A program made the translations under genes and the position numbers. Source: CAWVWD01 sp965662365 (GTDB taxonomy: Bacteria > Bacteroidota > Bacteroidia > Chitinophagales > Saprospiraceae). Taken from it: a DNA stretch of 28,511 bases. The first letter of the stretch is position 1. Each line of letters opens with the position of its first letter. The DNA lies in the NCBI GenBank assembly GCA_965662365.1, contig CBFIHR010000057.1, positions 1 to 28,511 on the forward strand. The letters are read 5' to 3'. Positions 15,904 through 24,603 of this stretch are shown here, piece after piece. A model generated the notes under the pieces. The model made no database searches, was not told the origin of the DNA, and saw only the letters and a list, made by a program, of their open reading frames with translations.

Positions 15904-17739
15904 ATGGAACAACCCATCATTTTTTTTGCTTTTTCAAATAGTCAAGATGATTATTTGGCAAATTTGAAGCAAGAGAGTAAACAAGTTAATCGGGCTTTAG
16001 AGTCGTTAGATGACAAAGGCTTGGTTAAAATTGTTCGGGAGGAAAGTGCCGATTTGGAAACGATTTTCCACAATTTCAATCGATTTAAAGACCAAATTGC
16101 GATCTTTCACTATGCTGGTCATGCAGGCGGTGACAACCTTCAATTTGAAGAAGGCGCTGGAAATGCAGACGGCTTAGCGAACCTATTTGCTCAACAACAA
16201 GACCTAAAATTAGTATTCTTAAATGGTTGCTCGACCAAAGGTCAGGTGGACAAATTGCTGGAGTTTGGAGTTCCTGCGATTATTGCGACTTCTGTACCGA
16301 TTAATGATACGAAAGCGACTGCATTTGCTACACAATTTTATCGAGCGTTAGCGAATAAAAGCACGATAAAAGCAGCTTTTAAATTTGCGGTGGCATGGCT
16401 TCAAACAAAATATGGTGATGTGGAAGTACCGACAATCATGGAAAATCATCGAGGGTTTAGCTTTGGTAATGACGAAGAGAAAAAGTCCGTTATGCCATGG
16501 GGCTTATACTTGAATGACAAACCAGAAATTTTGGATTGGACACTGCCGACTCGCTTTGTGCAAACGGTGACACGCCCACCGCTGGAGCATGAATATTTCA
16601 TCAACGATTATATCTACAATATTTTAGATGATATGATTGCGACAGATGAAAATTTTGAAAAACGCTTGGTCGATTCAGAAGGTAATGATTTAGATGATAG
16701 AAACTTACTGGCTTTGATCATTGGAAATTATCCGTGGTCAATTGGCTCGCAGTTGCGTCGTTTAGTTTCTCGTGATGATGATATGAATAACTTTTCGATT
16801 GTTCGTTTGGAGCAAATCGTAAATAGTTATGTGATTGCATCGCAAGTTTTGTTTTATATTATTTTGTCTCAAGTTTGGGGTGAAAAACGGAAATTTGATA
16901 AAGAAGGAAAGGTTTTTCCGATTAATACACATTTTTTAGATGCCTTGTCATTACACGAAGATAACTTTAAACAATTTGATTATTTGGCTCAAATTCGTCA
17001 AATTATTGAGCAGTTAGATGAGTACAATATTACGTTTTTTGTAGAGGAGCTAAATCTAATTTTGAAGGAGTTTAAAGCTAAAAAAGAGTTTTATAACTCC
17101 TACATGTATTTAGAATCTTTGCGAAGTCGATTAATCGAAGATGGTGCAAATCTGGAGGCTGAAGTCCCTCAATTATGCGTTGATGCCGAGTATTGTTTAT
17201 CAATTGTAATTGGTAAAATGGCATTTTTGATTAAGTATCAAATGTTGACTGTTCGTGATATTTTGATTAATAAAGCACCGCATCGAGAGCCTGTATTTAA
17301 ACATATTATGGGGAATCTAAAGGCACAAGACAATGATTTCTTATCACTGTTTAAAGAACCAAAAAGTTACGAGCGGTTCGTAGATAGTCGTTCTGTGATT
17401 TTGGTAAAAGACTTAAATGATGTGACGGACTTTTTGAATTTGTCTCCTTTTATCGTTGATAAAAATGCTTTTGGCGATGCAAAGGCGACTTCGACCGACT
17501 TATTTATGTATGTTTTTAATGAAAAAGGTGAGTTCAATTATTTTAGTATTCGACACAACCTTTTTAAAGAACATATCAATGAAGGCGATATGATTCATAC
17601 TGGCCTGGAGGAAAAAAGCGAGGCAAAAGTACAACGTCGAAGCCGAATGCGTCGTCGAGGAGCAACGAAACAAAAAGCAAATCGCCCTTATGATGTTTTG
17701 AAAAAACAATTTGACCATTTTTTAGAAGATTTATCGTAA
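15904..17739 (+). CDS. CHAT-domain peptidase-like protein with uncharacterised C-terminal region
   Basis: The N-terminal ~190 residues form a CHAT domain (caspase HetF associated with TPRs; clan CD cysteine peptidase fold). The catalytic pair is visible as FHYAGHAGG (His73) and VFLNGCSTKGQ (Cys109), followed by VPAIIATSVPINDTKATAF. No TPRs are attached. The remaining ~420 residues are largely helical, acidic and contain no motif I recognise. A basic stretch (578-594, RRSRMRRRGATKQK) lies close to the C-terminus and is followed by an amphipathic helix. There is no signal peptide, so the protein is cytosolic. It is the first gene of a four-gene run with an alpha/beta hydrolase, an nSTAND ATPase and a caspase-like protease. 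By comparison with CHAT proteins in other conflict systems it may be a protease effector or a processing enzyme, with the ATPase as the switch. This role is inferred. Confidence 0.8.
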   Translation: MEQPIIFFAFSNSQDDYLANLKQESKQVNRALESLDDKGLVKIVREESADLETIFHNFNRFKDQIAIFHYAGHAGGDNLQFEEGAGNADGLANLFAQQQDLKLVFLNGCSTKGQVDKLLEFGVPAIIATSVPINDTKATAFATQFYRALANKSTIKAAFKFAVAWLQTKYGDVEVPTIMENHRGFSFGNDEEKKSVMPWGLYLNDKPEILDWTLPTRFVQTVTRPPLEHEYFINDYIYNILDDMIATDENFEKRLVDSEGNDLDDRNLLALIIGNYPWSIGSQLRRLVSRDDDMNNFSIVRLEQIVNSYVIASQVLFYIILSQVWGEKRKFDKEGKVFPINTHFLDALSLHEDNFKQFDYLAQIRQIIEQLDEYNITFFVEELNLILKEFKAKKEFYNSYMYLESLRSRLIEDGANLEAEVPQLCVDAEYCLSIVIGKMAFLIKYQMLTVRDILINKAPHREPVFKHIMGNLKAQDNDFLSLFKEPKSYERFVDSRSVILVKDLNDVTDFLNLSPFIVDKNAFGDAKATSTDLFMYVFNEKGEFNYFSIRHNLFKEHINEGDMIHTGLEEKSEAKVQRRSRMRRRGATKQKANRPYDVLKKQFDHFLEDLS

Positions 17740-17777
17740 GGAAAAATAGCCTTTGTAAAAAGTAATGTTTTTTGAAT

Positions 17778-18704
17778 ATGAAAAAAACCTTGAAATGGGG
17801 AATTGTGTTGGGTTTTGTGTTACTAAATATAGTAGTTTACAATCACGCTTATCAATTTACACATTTTGCGGATGAGAAAGGTCAGCGAGTAAAGCCAGAA
17901 GATTTATCTTTTGGTAAAAAAATAAAAGTGATTTTCACGGGAGTTGACAATCCAAAACCCGTAAATGATAAATTACCAAATAAACCTTTTGAAATGGTTG
18001 CAATCGAAGGCGATGTAAGATTAAAAGGTTGGTTAATTGAAGTTGATAGTAGCAAAGGTGTTGTAGTGTTGTTTCATGGTTATTCGGGTAGCAAAAGTGG
18101 CCTTGTTGCTTATGCAGAAGAATTTAACAAAATGGATTTTTCTACTTTGTTAATAGATTTTCGGGGAAGTGGCGGTTCAGAAGGTGATCAAACGACGATT
18201 GGATTTAAGGAAGCGAAAGACGTAAAAGCGACTTTTGATTTTATTAAAAACAAATTTCCAAATCAAGAAATCATCCTATTCGGAACGTCGATGGGAGCTG
18301 TGTCGATTATGAAAGCCGTTGCTGATTTAGGAGTGCAACCGAATAAAATTATTTTGGAATGTCCTTTCGGAACAATGCGGCAAACGGTCAAAAAACGGTT
18401 TGAAGCCATGAATTTACCGTCATTCCCATTGGCTGATCTGTTAATGTTTTATGGTGGAATACAAACTGGTTTTAATCCTTACAAACACAAACCGATGGAA
18501 TATGCCAAAGACGTTAAAATATCAACTTTGTTGCTTTATGGAAAACACGATGCAAGGGTAACTTTAGAAGAGACAGAAGGAATTTATGAGAATTTAAGTG
18601 GTCAAAAAGAGTTAGTAATTTTAGAAAATTCTGGTCATGAGAATTACTTGAATAATGATAAAAAGGATTGGTTGAGTTCGATTAAGAAATTTATAAAAAA
18701 TTAA
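17778..18704 (+). CDS. Membrane-anchored alpha/beta hydrolase
   Basis: This is a serine hydrolase of the alpha/beta fold. From the ATG at 17778 it has 308 residues; a TTG at 17772 would add two. Residues 6-21 form a hydrophobic N-terminal anchor with a basic start and no clear cleavage site, suggesting a membrane-tethered periplasmic enzyme. The oxyanion segment is FHGYSGSKSG. The nucleophile elbow is GTSMG (Ser171), followed by GKHD (Asp258) and SGHENY (His287) as the other triad members. DFRGSGGSEG is typical of the BAAT/S9-like and DUF1749-like alpha/beta hydrolases found across Bacteroidota. The substrate is unknown. It starts 38 bases after the CHAT gene stop and is followed, after 75 bases of word-repeat spacer, by the ATPase gene. 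It could be a passenger gene or a lipase/esterase arm of the cassette. Confidence 0.85.
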   Translation: MKKTLKWGIVLGFVLLNIVVYNHAYQFTHFADEKGQRVKPEDLSFGKKIKVIFTGVDNPKPVNDKLPNKPFEMVAIEGDVRLKGWLIEVDSSKGVVVLFHGYSGSKSGLVAYAEEFNKMDFSTLLIDFRGSGGSEGDQTTIGFKEAKDVKATFDFIKNKFPNQEIILFGTSMGAVSIMKAVADLGVQPNKIILECPFGTMRQTVKKRFEAMNLPSFPLADLLMFYGGIQTGFNPYKHKPMEYAKDVKISTLLLYGKHDARVTLEETEGIYENLSGQKELVILENSGHENYLNNDKKDWLSSIKKFIKN

Positions 18705-18714
18705 AAATAAGGTG

Positions 18715-18776
18715 CAAAGTGTAAGAGGTGAAGTGTCAAAACTTTACACCTTATACTTCATACTTTACACTTCATA
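18715..18776. repeat. Word-repeat spacer (ttacactt / aagtgtaa family)
   Basis: The words gcaaagtgtaag and aggtgaagtgt are followed by facing complements tttacaccttatac and ttcatactttacactt. The element fills the whole gap between the hydrolase stop and the ATPase start, inside a probable operon. Confidence 0.6.
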
Positions 18777-18779
18777 AAA

Positions 18780-19826
18780 ATGAAAAGTCCATTCAAGTTT
18801 TTAGATGCTTATACGAAGGCCGACAAAGATATTTTCTTTGGTCGAGATGTAGAAGTAGAGGAGTTATACGACCGTGTATTTGAGACGAATTTGGTGTTGT
18901 TGTATGGAGCTTCGGGGACTGGGAAAACGAGTATTATTAATTGTGGTTTAGCGAATATGTTTGAAAATACGGATTGGCTACCGATTCATGTTCGTAGAAA
19001 AAAAAATATCATTGACTCGTTACATGATTGTTTGGACAGATATTCGGTATCGCAAACTTATGATAAAACAGAAATCAAAAAGAAAATTAAGTCGATTTAT
19101 TTGGATCATTTCAAGCCGATTTATTTGATTTTTGATCAATTCGAAGAGTTATTCGTTTTGGGATCTGAACCAGAGCAGATTGTATTTTTTGAAGTGTTAC
19201 GAGAGTTGGTCGAAGAAGGCTTACAATGCAAGATTTTACTATCAATGCGAGAGGAGTATATTGCGTATTTATCTGCTTATGAGGTGATTATACCAACATT
19301 GTTTGATAACCGTCAGCGTATTGAAAAGATGGGAACGTTACAATTACAAGAAGTAATTAAAGGAACAACGGAGGTTTTTGGTATAGTAATAGAAGAGGTA
19401 GAAAGGGTTGTCGATCAAATTATTTTGAAACTTCGAGACCCAAAAGAAGGAGTCGAATTATCGAGTTTGCAGGTATATTTGGATAGTATGTATCGCAAAG
19501 CAGTAGGTATGAAATTACCTGATGAACCAGTTGTTTTTTCTCCTGAACTGATTGATGAAACCGGACAATTTGAAGATGTTATCGAAGTGTTTTTAAGGGA
19601 ACAAGTCTATCAAATAGAAGAGGAGTTGAAGGCAAAAGGCTCAAAAGTAAAAGGGATTCCGACAACGGTTTTATTTTCTTTAGTAACGGAAGATGGAACT
19701 AAAAAAGCAATAGAAGCCGATAGTATTTACGAATTATTATTCAAACGAAAAGGCATTACAAAAAGCGAAATTGATTATTGTATTCAACGTTTTCAGGAAT
19801 TGCGAATTTTACAGGAAGTGACTTAA
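18780..19826 (+). CDS. nSTAND-type signalling ATPase
   Basis: The 348-aa protein resembles the nSTAND1 group of STAND NTPases. The N-terminal entry motif is SPFKFLDAYTKADKDIFFGRD (residues 3-23), as in many such ATPases. Walker A is GASGTGKTS (43-51) and Walker B is IYLIFDQFEELF (114-125). The Walker B Asp is followed by the QFEE seen in this group. An arginine-containing segment (LSMREEYIAYL) and a helical lid with a winged-helix-like tail (YELLFKRKGITKSEIDYCIQRFQELRIL) complete the ATPase arm. It stops at tandem stops (taataa), with no WD40, TPR or other sensor repeats, which are usual in STAND proteins. Sensor and effector functions may therefore be supplied in trans by neighbours: the caspase gene starts 58 bases downstream. 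Confidence 0.82.
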   Translation: MKSPFKFLDAYTKADKDIFFGRDVEVEELYDRVFETNLVLLYGASGTGKTSIINCGLANMFENTDWLPIHVRRKKNIIDSLHDCLDRYSVSQTYDKTEIKKKIKSIYLDHFKPIYLIFDQFEELFVLGSEPEQIVFFEVLRELVEEGLQCKILLSMREEYIAYLSAYEVIIPTLFDNRQRIEKMGTLQLQEVIKGTTEVFGIVIEEVERVVDQIILKLRDPKEGVELSSLQVYLDSMYRKAVGMKLPDEPVVFSPELIDETGQFEDVIEVFLREQVYQIEEELKAKGSKVKGIPTTVLFSLVTEDGTKKAIEADSIYELLFKRKGITKSEIDYCIQRFQELRILQEVT

Positions 19827-19884
19827 TAAGGATAAAGTATCAGGTAAAGTTTTTTCATTCCTTTTTTTATTAAACTCCCAAGAG

Positions 19885-22197
19885 ATGAACATAATAGAAT
19901 TACTAAAAAATTTATTTTTATCGATTTTTGGTCTGTTGTCCAAAGGTGAAAGTGCGGAAAAACCGACCAACGACAAGACTTCTCAATCAGTTGAAAATGA
20001 AATAGTTGTAGAAGAGAAAGAAGATAAGCCAGTAACTCCAAAACAAGAAAAAACGATGACGAAAAACAGGAAATTATATGCGCTAATCGTAGGAATTAAT
20101 GATTATCAATTTGTTACGAAATTAGGCGGCTGTGTCAATGATGCCAAACGAGTCAATGCCTATTTTGAAAAAGTGACGCAGCACAGCGAATTTGAATATC
20201 TGCCGAAAATACTTTTAGATGCGGATGCAACGAAGGGAAATATCGAAAAGGCGTTTCTCAATCATTTAGCGAAAGCGGAAAAAAATGATGTCGTGGTTTA
20301 TTATTTTTCTGGTCATGGCGCTCAAGAAAGAGCGGATGCAGTTTGGGAAAAAGATGAATCTGACGGAGCCTTAGAAACGCAAGTTTGTTATGATAGCCGA
20401 GATAGAAACGGAACGCCCGATTTGGCGGATAAGGAATTGCGATATTTGATACATCAAGTGTCGTTGAAAAAACCGCATATTTTGACAATTTCGGATTCTT
20501 GTCACTCGGGTGATAATACGAGAACGGAATTGGTGAAACGTCGTTTGCCAGATGTTGAAGCGGTCGCTGAACCTCGCTTGTCGAATCTTGCACCGATGCG
20601 AAGCTGGGACAAATTCTGTTTTGCAGACAAAATTTCTAAAGAGGATATTGCGAACGAGTTGGTATTAGAAAATATTTTGCCGCAAGGTCAGCATATTCAA
20701 ATGTCGGCTTGTCAGGATAGAGAATTGGCGTATGAATTACGTGGTTCTGGGATTTTTACGTCCATGTTGTTGAATGTTTTAGAGCGTTCAAATGGCAATA
20801 TTTCTTACTCGGACTTGCAGCAACGGATTCGTTTTTCTATCACGGGAAAATATCCGCAGTTGCCAGGAATTTACTCCAGCGATGGCGACGGAAGACGTTT
20901 GCACGATGAGTTCTTAGGTGGTGCGGCAGTCAAAGAACCATTTTATTATAATGTGCAGAAAAATTATCGAGGAAGTATCGGCTGGACGTTGAGTATCGGA
21001 GCGATTCATGGCGTTCCAACGAATAGCGATGCAAACATTGTTGTAGAAATACGTGATACGAATGATAAATCTAAGATTTTGACAACGGCAACTTTATCAA
21101 AAGTTGAACCTGGTATGTGTCGTTTGAAAGTCGAAGACGAAAGCAAACTGGACGCACAAGGTCAATATTTTGCAACAATTCCGAAGTTGTTTACAGACCC
21201 AATGCGTATTTATATTCATGGTGATAAGGAAGGAAAAAAAGTGCTACAAGACGAAATTGCTTTAGATGAAGGTTTTGCTTACGCAAATTTGTCAGAAACG
21301 GACGATTTAGCCTTGGCGAACTTTTTAATTTATGCAAAAAAAGGCATTAATAAAAATCATTACATCATTGGAAAACCGACCAATAATTTGGATAAACTTG
21401 ATGATACGTATGCAATCGAATTAGATGGAAATACTATAAAAATGCCTTATTGGCGACCTTTGACAGAACAACAAGAAGGATTTACAGCAGGTGCTGCCAA
21501 GGAAATTATTAAGTTTTTGAAAATTGCTTCCAATTGGCATTTCTTGAAGAAATTGGAAAATCCAAACTCACAGATTAATAAAAATGCACTCAAAGTAGAA
21601 GTACATCATTTGAAGAGTTTGACCGATGTGCCGACGGAAGCAAACTTAGTGAAGTTTAAAGCAGGGAAAGTTTTGTTAGAATACAAAAAACAGACAAACT
21701 CACCTGAATCTTATTTTTATATCAAAGTCACGAATCAATCAAATCGAGCATATCGTGTCGCAATGCCAGCGTTATTTCCAGCTTTTGAAGTGTATTCGGA
21801 TACTTTAACTGGTGGCGTTTTAGAAATTCCTGCCGGTGAAACTAAATTAGCTTTTGGTGGAACGGTAGCGTCCGTTCATCAAGTCGATAATGAAAAATTA
21901 AATCCAGATGATGAAAACAGTCCGACAATAGCTAATAATTGGATAAAAGATTTTAATTGGCATCATAAATCATTTTGGTTAAAATTAATTATCAGTACCG
22001 ATGATTTTAGTGTCAATAATTTTGCTCGTAATCCTGTTCCTTATCCAAAAAAAGTTAGAAGCCAATCCCAATCAAGAGGTTTCGGTAATGTTGGTGCAAC
22101 GAGCAAACCAGCCATTACAATGGATTGGACAACCGAATTATTTGAGATTCAGATGAAAAATCCGTTTTATGTCGCTCCGCCCGAGGAGTTTGCATAG
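19885..22197 (+). CDS. Membrane-anchored caspase-like (C14) protease with C-terminal beta domains
   Basis: The 770-aa protein begins with a hydrophobic helix (residues about 4-18, IELLKNLFLSIFGLL) and a charged linker to about 58. A caspase p20-like domain follows (63-~300) with LYALIVGINDY, YYFSGHGAQ (His144) and ISDSCHSGDN (Cys206). The p10-like part continues through MSACQDRELAYEL and GIFTSMLL. An acidic pocket of the kind that binds Arg/Lys at P1 is plausible, as in metacaspase-like proteins. The C-terminal ~450 residues are beta-rich. The last part (FYIKVTNQSNRAYRVAMPALFP ... EIPAGETKLAFGG) looks like a beta sandwich similar in outline to DUF4384-type domains that follow bacterial caspases. 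An internal Met58 would give a soluble form starting at the caspase fold. It is the last gene of the cassette and is closed by a terminator at 22209-22245. Confidence 0.85.
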   Translation: MNIIELLKNLFLSIFGLLSKGESAEKPTNDKTSQSVENEIVVEEKEDKPVTPKQEKTMTKNRKLYALIVGINDYQFVTKLGGCVNDAKRVNAYFEKVTQHSEFEYLPKILLDADATKGNIEKAFLNHLAKAEKNDVVVYYFSGHGAQERADAVWEKDESDGALETQVCYDSRDRNGTPDLADKELRYLIHQVSLKKPHILTISDSCHSGDNTRTELVKRRLPDVEAVAEPRLSNLAPMRSWDKFCFADKISKEDIANELVLENILPQGQHIQMSACQDRELAYELRGSGIFTSMLLNVLERSNGNISYSDLQQRIRFSITGKYPQLPGIYSSDGDGRRLHDEFLGGAAVKEPFYYNVQKNYRGSIGWTLSIGAIHGVPTNSDANIVVEIRDTNDKSKILTTATLSKVEPGMCRLKVEDESKLDAQGQYFATIPKLFTDPMRIYIHGDKEGKKVLQDEIALDEGFAYANLSETDDLALANFLIYAKKGINKNHYIIGKPTNNLDKLDDTYAIELDGNTIKMPYWRPLTEQQEGFTAGAAKEIIKFLKIASNWHFLKKLENPNSQINKNALKVEVHHLKSLTDVPTEANLVKFKAGKVLLEYKKQTNSPESYFYIKVTNQSNRAYRVAMPALFPAFEVYSDTLTGGVLEIPAGETKLAFGGTVASVHQVDNEKLNPDDENSPTIANNWIKDFNWHHKSFWLKLIISTDDFSVNNFARNPVPYPKKVRSQSQSRGFGNVGATSKPAITMDWTTELFEIQMKNPFYVAPPEEFA

Positions 22198-22208
22198 ATG
22201 TCAAATGT

Positions 22209-22245
22209 AAAAACCTATAAGATTTTTAAAACCTTATAGGTTTTT
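22209..22245 (+). terminator. Terminator of the CHAT-STAND-caspase cassette
   Basis: The arms aaaaacctataag (22209-22221) and cttataggttttt (22233-22245) are perfect 13-bp complements with an 11-base loop, ending in a T-run. It is 12 bases past the caspase stop and separates the cassette from apbE. Confidence 0.88.
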
Positions 22246-22308
22246 ATTAATTTAAAATCAGAAAATATCTTTTTCGCCTATTTTGGCAGAATATACGCAG
22301 CAAAACTT

Positions 22309-23379
22309 ATGACTTTTTTTAGAATAACGGTTCTATTATTATCAAGTATTATACTCTTGACACAATGTAAAACGGATCCTAACGCAGAATCGACGAATAT
22401 AGGATACGTAAAACTATCTGGTAAAACGATGGGGACAACTTATAGCGTAATGTATCAAGATGTCAATCAGATTAACTATCAACCACAACTTGATAGTATT
22501 TTACTGGCGATTAATCAAGAAGTTTCAACTTATATTGAAGATTCTTATATTTCTCTTTTTAATTTGTTAGAAGAGTCGTCAAAAAAGTATGCTTTTCAGG
22601 CTTCAGAGAAACCACATTTTACGGCTAACTTACTGGCAGCAAAGCCAATTTTTGAGCAAACTAACGGGAGTTTTGATCCAACTGTCATGCCTTTAGTTAA
22701 TTATTGGGGCTTTGGCTATACCGAAAAACGAACGGTGAATAAAGCTGATGAAGCAAAAATCGCAGCCATATTAGAGTCGGTTGGCTACGATAAAATAGAA
22801 ATTAATATTGAAGCGGATAAAGTAGAAATTGTAAAGTCAAATCCTGATACGGAATTGGATTTCAGTGCGATTGCAAAAGGGTACGCTGTTGATGTAATCG
22901 GTGAGTTTTTAACATCAAAAGGTATTGAAAATTTCTTTGTAGAAATTGGTGGCGAAACCTTCTGTAAGGGAAAAAGTATGCGAGGTGATTTGTGGATTTT
23001 AGGTATCAATACGCCGTCGAAAACAGCAAAATTGACTGATATTAAACAAAAAGTGTATTTAACAAATAAAGGTTTAGCAACTTCGGGCAATTATCGAAAT
23101 TATCACACCGCTGAAGATGGAAGTATTTACGCACATACAATCAATCCTAAAACGGGGTTTCCAGAGAAGAGCAACTTGTTGAGTGCAACTGTTATTGCTG
23201 ATGATTGTATGACCGCCGATGCGTTCGCAACCGCTTTTATGGTGATGGGAAAAGACAAGACAATTGAATTGAGCGATTCATTGGAAAATATTGAGGTTTT
23301 TTTAATTTACGGAAACGAAAACGGAACAATGAAAACTTTCACTTCTGACGGTTTCCTTGATTATATAAATCAAAAATAA
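22309..23379 (+). CDS. apbE: FAD:protein FMN transferase, lipoprotein
   Basis: ApbE (flavin transferase) attaches FMN covalently to a Thr or Ser of periplasm-facing proteins such as the Nqr/Rnf subunits. The 356-aa protein has a lipoprotein signal ending in LLTQC (lipidated Cys20). The family motifs are GKTMGTTYSV (38-47), DFSAIAKGYAVD, EIGGE and YAHTINPKTGFP, and a metal-binding C-terminal stretch reads DDCMTADAFATAFMVMG. The length fits the family. No flavinylated target or Nqr/Rnf gene lies in the window. It stands alone after the terminator of the protease cassette. Confidence 0.93.
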   Translation: MTFFRITVLLLSSIILLTQCKTDPNAESTNIGYVKLSGKTMGTTYSVMYQDVNQINYQPQLDSILLAINQEVSTYIEDSYISLFNLLEESSKKYAFQASEKPHFTANLLAAKPIFEQTNGSFDPTVMPLVNYWGFGYTEKRTVNKADEAKIAAILESVGYDKIEINIEADKVEIVKSNPDTELDFSAIAKGYAVDVIGEFLTSKGIENFFVEIGGETFCKGKSMRGDLWILGINTPSKTAKLTDIKQKVYLTNKGLATSGNYRNYHTAEDGSIYAHTINPKTGFPEKSNLLSATVIADDCMTADAFATAFMVMGKDKTIELSDSLENIEVFLIYGNENGTMKTFTSDGFLDYINQK

Positions 23380-23560
23380 TATATTTAAAATGTTGATTAT
23401 AGGATGTATTTTTTTAGTACTATAAATTATCACCTCAATATTTTAACAAATACTTAAATTATTACTTACATTGTCGGTCATTAATGGATCGTTTAAAACG
23501 TCTATTGAACATTCGAAAAATAAAAACGTTATTCAAAAACCTAATAATTAAATTTAAAAC

Positions 23561-24544
23561 ATGGCAGAATTTAAAAAAGAGCAGTTGATGAGAGTTGGTG
23601 CAGTAATAATTATTGCACTCCTAGGAGTAATTGGATATTTAGTTTATGCTAATAATCAAGTCAAAGAAACAGTCGAGCAGACGGAAGATGCGTATTCTGA
23701 ATTGGAACAGATTAAGGCAGAATTAGATGCGGAATATACTTTGGCCTTAGAACAGTTAGAGTCTAAAAAAGGCGAAAATGAACAATTGAATGATATTATT
23801 GAGCAGCAAAAAGCTGAAATCAAGTCGCAAAAAATGAGAATTGACAGAATGATTCGTCAAGGAAATGCTAATGGTTCAGAATTGAAAAAAGCTCGGGAGC
23901 AAATTCAGCAGTTAATCGCTCAAAGAGATAATTATTTAGCTCGTATCGAGGAATTGAAAGCAGACAAAAAGTTATTAGAAGAAGAAAATGTGAGTTTGAC
24001 CTCTGCTAAAGAAGAGTTAGAAACGACTTTGACGACAGTCAGAGAAAGAGCGGCTGAAACAGAATCTAACTTAACAGCAGAAAAAGAAAGATTGGCAGCA
24101 GAAAAGGCGAAAGCTGATGCAAAAGTAGCAAGAGGTTCGGTATTAAATGCTCGTAACATCTCGGTGACTCCTTTCAAAATAAGAAGAAGTGGCAAAGAGG
24201 TAGAAACGAAATACGCTGACAAAGCTGAAAAATTAAATATCTGCTTCGATTTAGACAAAAATGCAATCACTCCTGCTGGTAACAACAAAGTTTTGATTCG
24301 TATTTTAACGCCTTTAGGCGAAACTTTATATGTAGAAAGTCAAGGTTCAGGCGAGTTTGCTAATCAATCTTCAGGAGGAGGCGCTTCTCGTTTTACAGCG
24401 GCTAAGAATTTTACGTACAACAATAAAGAGACAAATATTTGTGTTAATTGGTCTGTTCAAACACCTTTGTCAAAAGGAAATTATACCGTTGAAGTATTCA
24501 ATAAAGGTTATAAAACAGGTACGAAAACATTTACATTGAAGTAA
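23561..24544 (+). CDS. Membrane-anchored coiled-coil protein of unknown function
   Basis: No family is recognised. The 327-aa product has a short basic N-terminus and one membrane helix (about 11-30, RVGAVIIIALLGVIGYLVYA) with no cleavage site. A long coiled coil (about 32-195), rich in Glu, Lys and Gln with heptad spacing, follows. The globular C-terminal domain (about 200-327) is beta-strand-rich (NICFDLDKNAITPAGNNKVLIRILTPLGE) and has two single cysteines in similar contexts (LNICFD and TNICVN). The protein probably spans the inner membrane, with the coil and beta domain in the periplasm. It stands alone: about 180 bases of spacer lie upstream and ArfB is convergent downstream. Confidence 0.75.
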   Translation: MAEFKKEQLMRVGAVIIIALLGVIGYLVYANNQVKETVEQTEDAYSELEQIKAELDAEYTLALEQLESKKGENEQLNDIIEQQKAEIKSQKMRIDRMIRQGNANGSELKKAREQIQQLIAQRDNYLARIEELKADKKLLEEENVSLTSAKEELETTLTTVRERAAETESNLTAEKERLAAEKAKADAKVARGSVLNARNISVTPFKIRRSGKEVETKYADKAEKLNICFDLDKNAITPAGNNKVLIRILTPLGETLYVESQGSGEFANQSSGGGASRFTAAKNFTYNNKETNICVNWSVQTPLSKGNYTVEVFNKGYKTGTKTFTLK

Positions 24545-24603
24545 GACTAATTCTTTAAATTGAGGAGTTGTTAGCGGTATTGTTATCGCAATCTAACAAT
24601 TTA

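Noticed and set aside
19820..19884. Possible frameshift truncating the STAND ATPase
   Set aside because: The following bases in the other frames do not give the YELxHDSLA-type continuation expected for a longer relative. The gene ends in a tandem stop taataa, which looks like a natural end.
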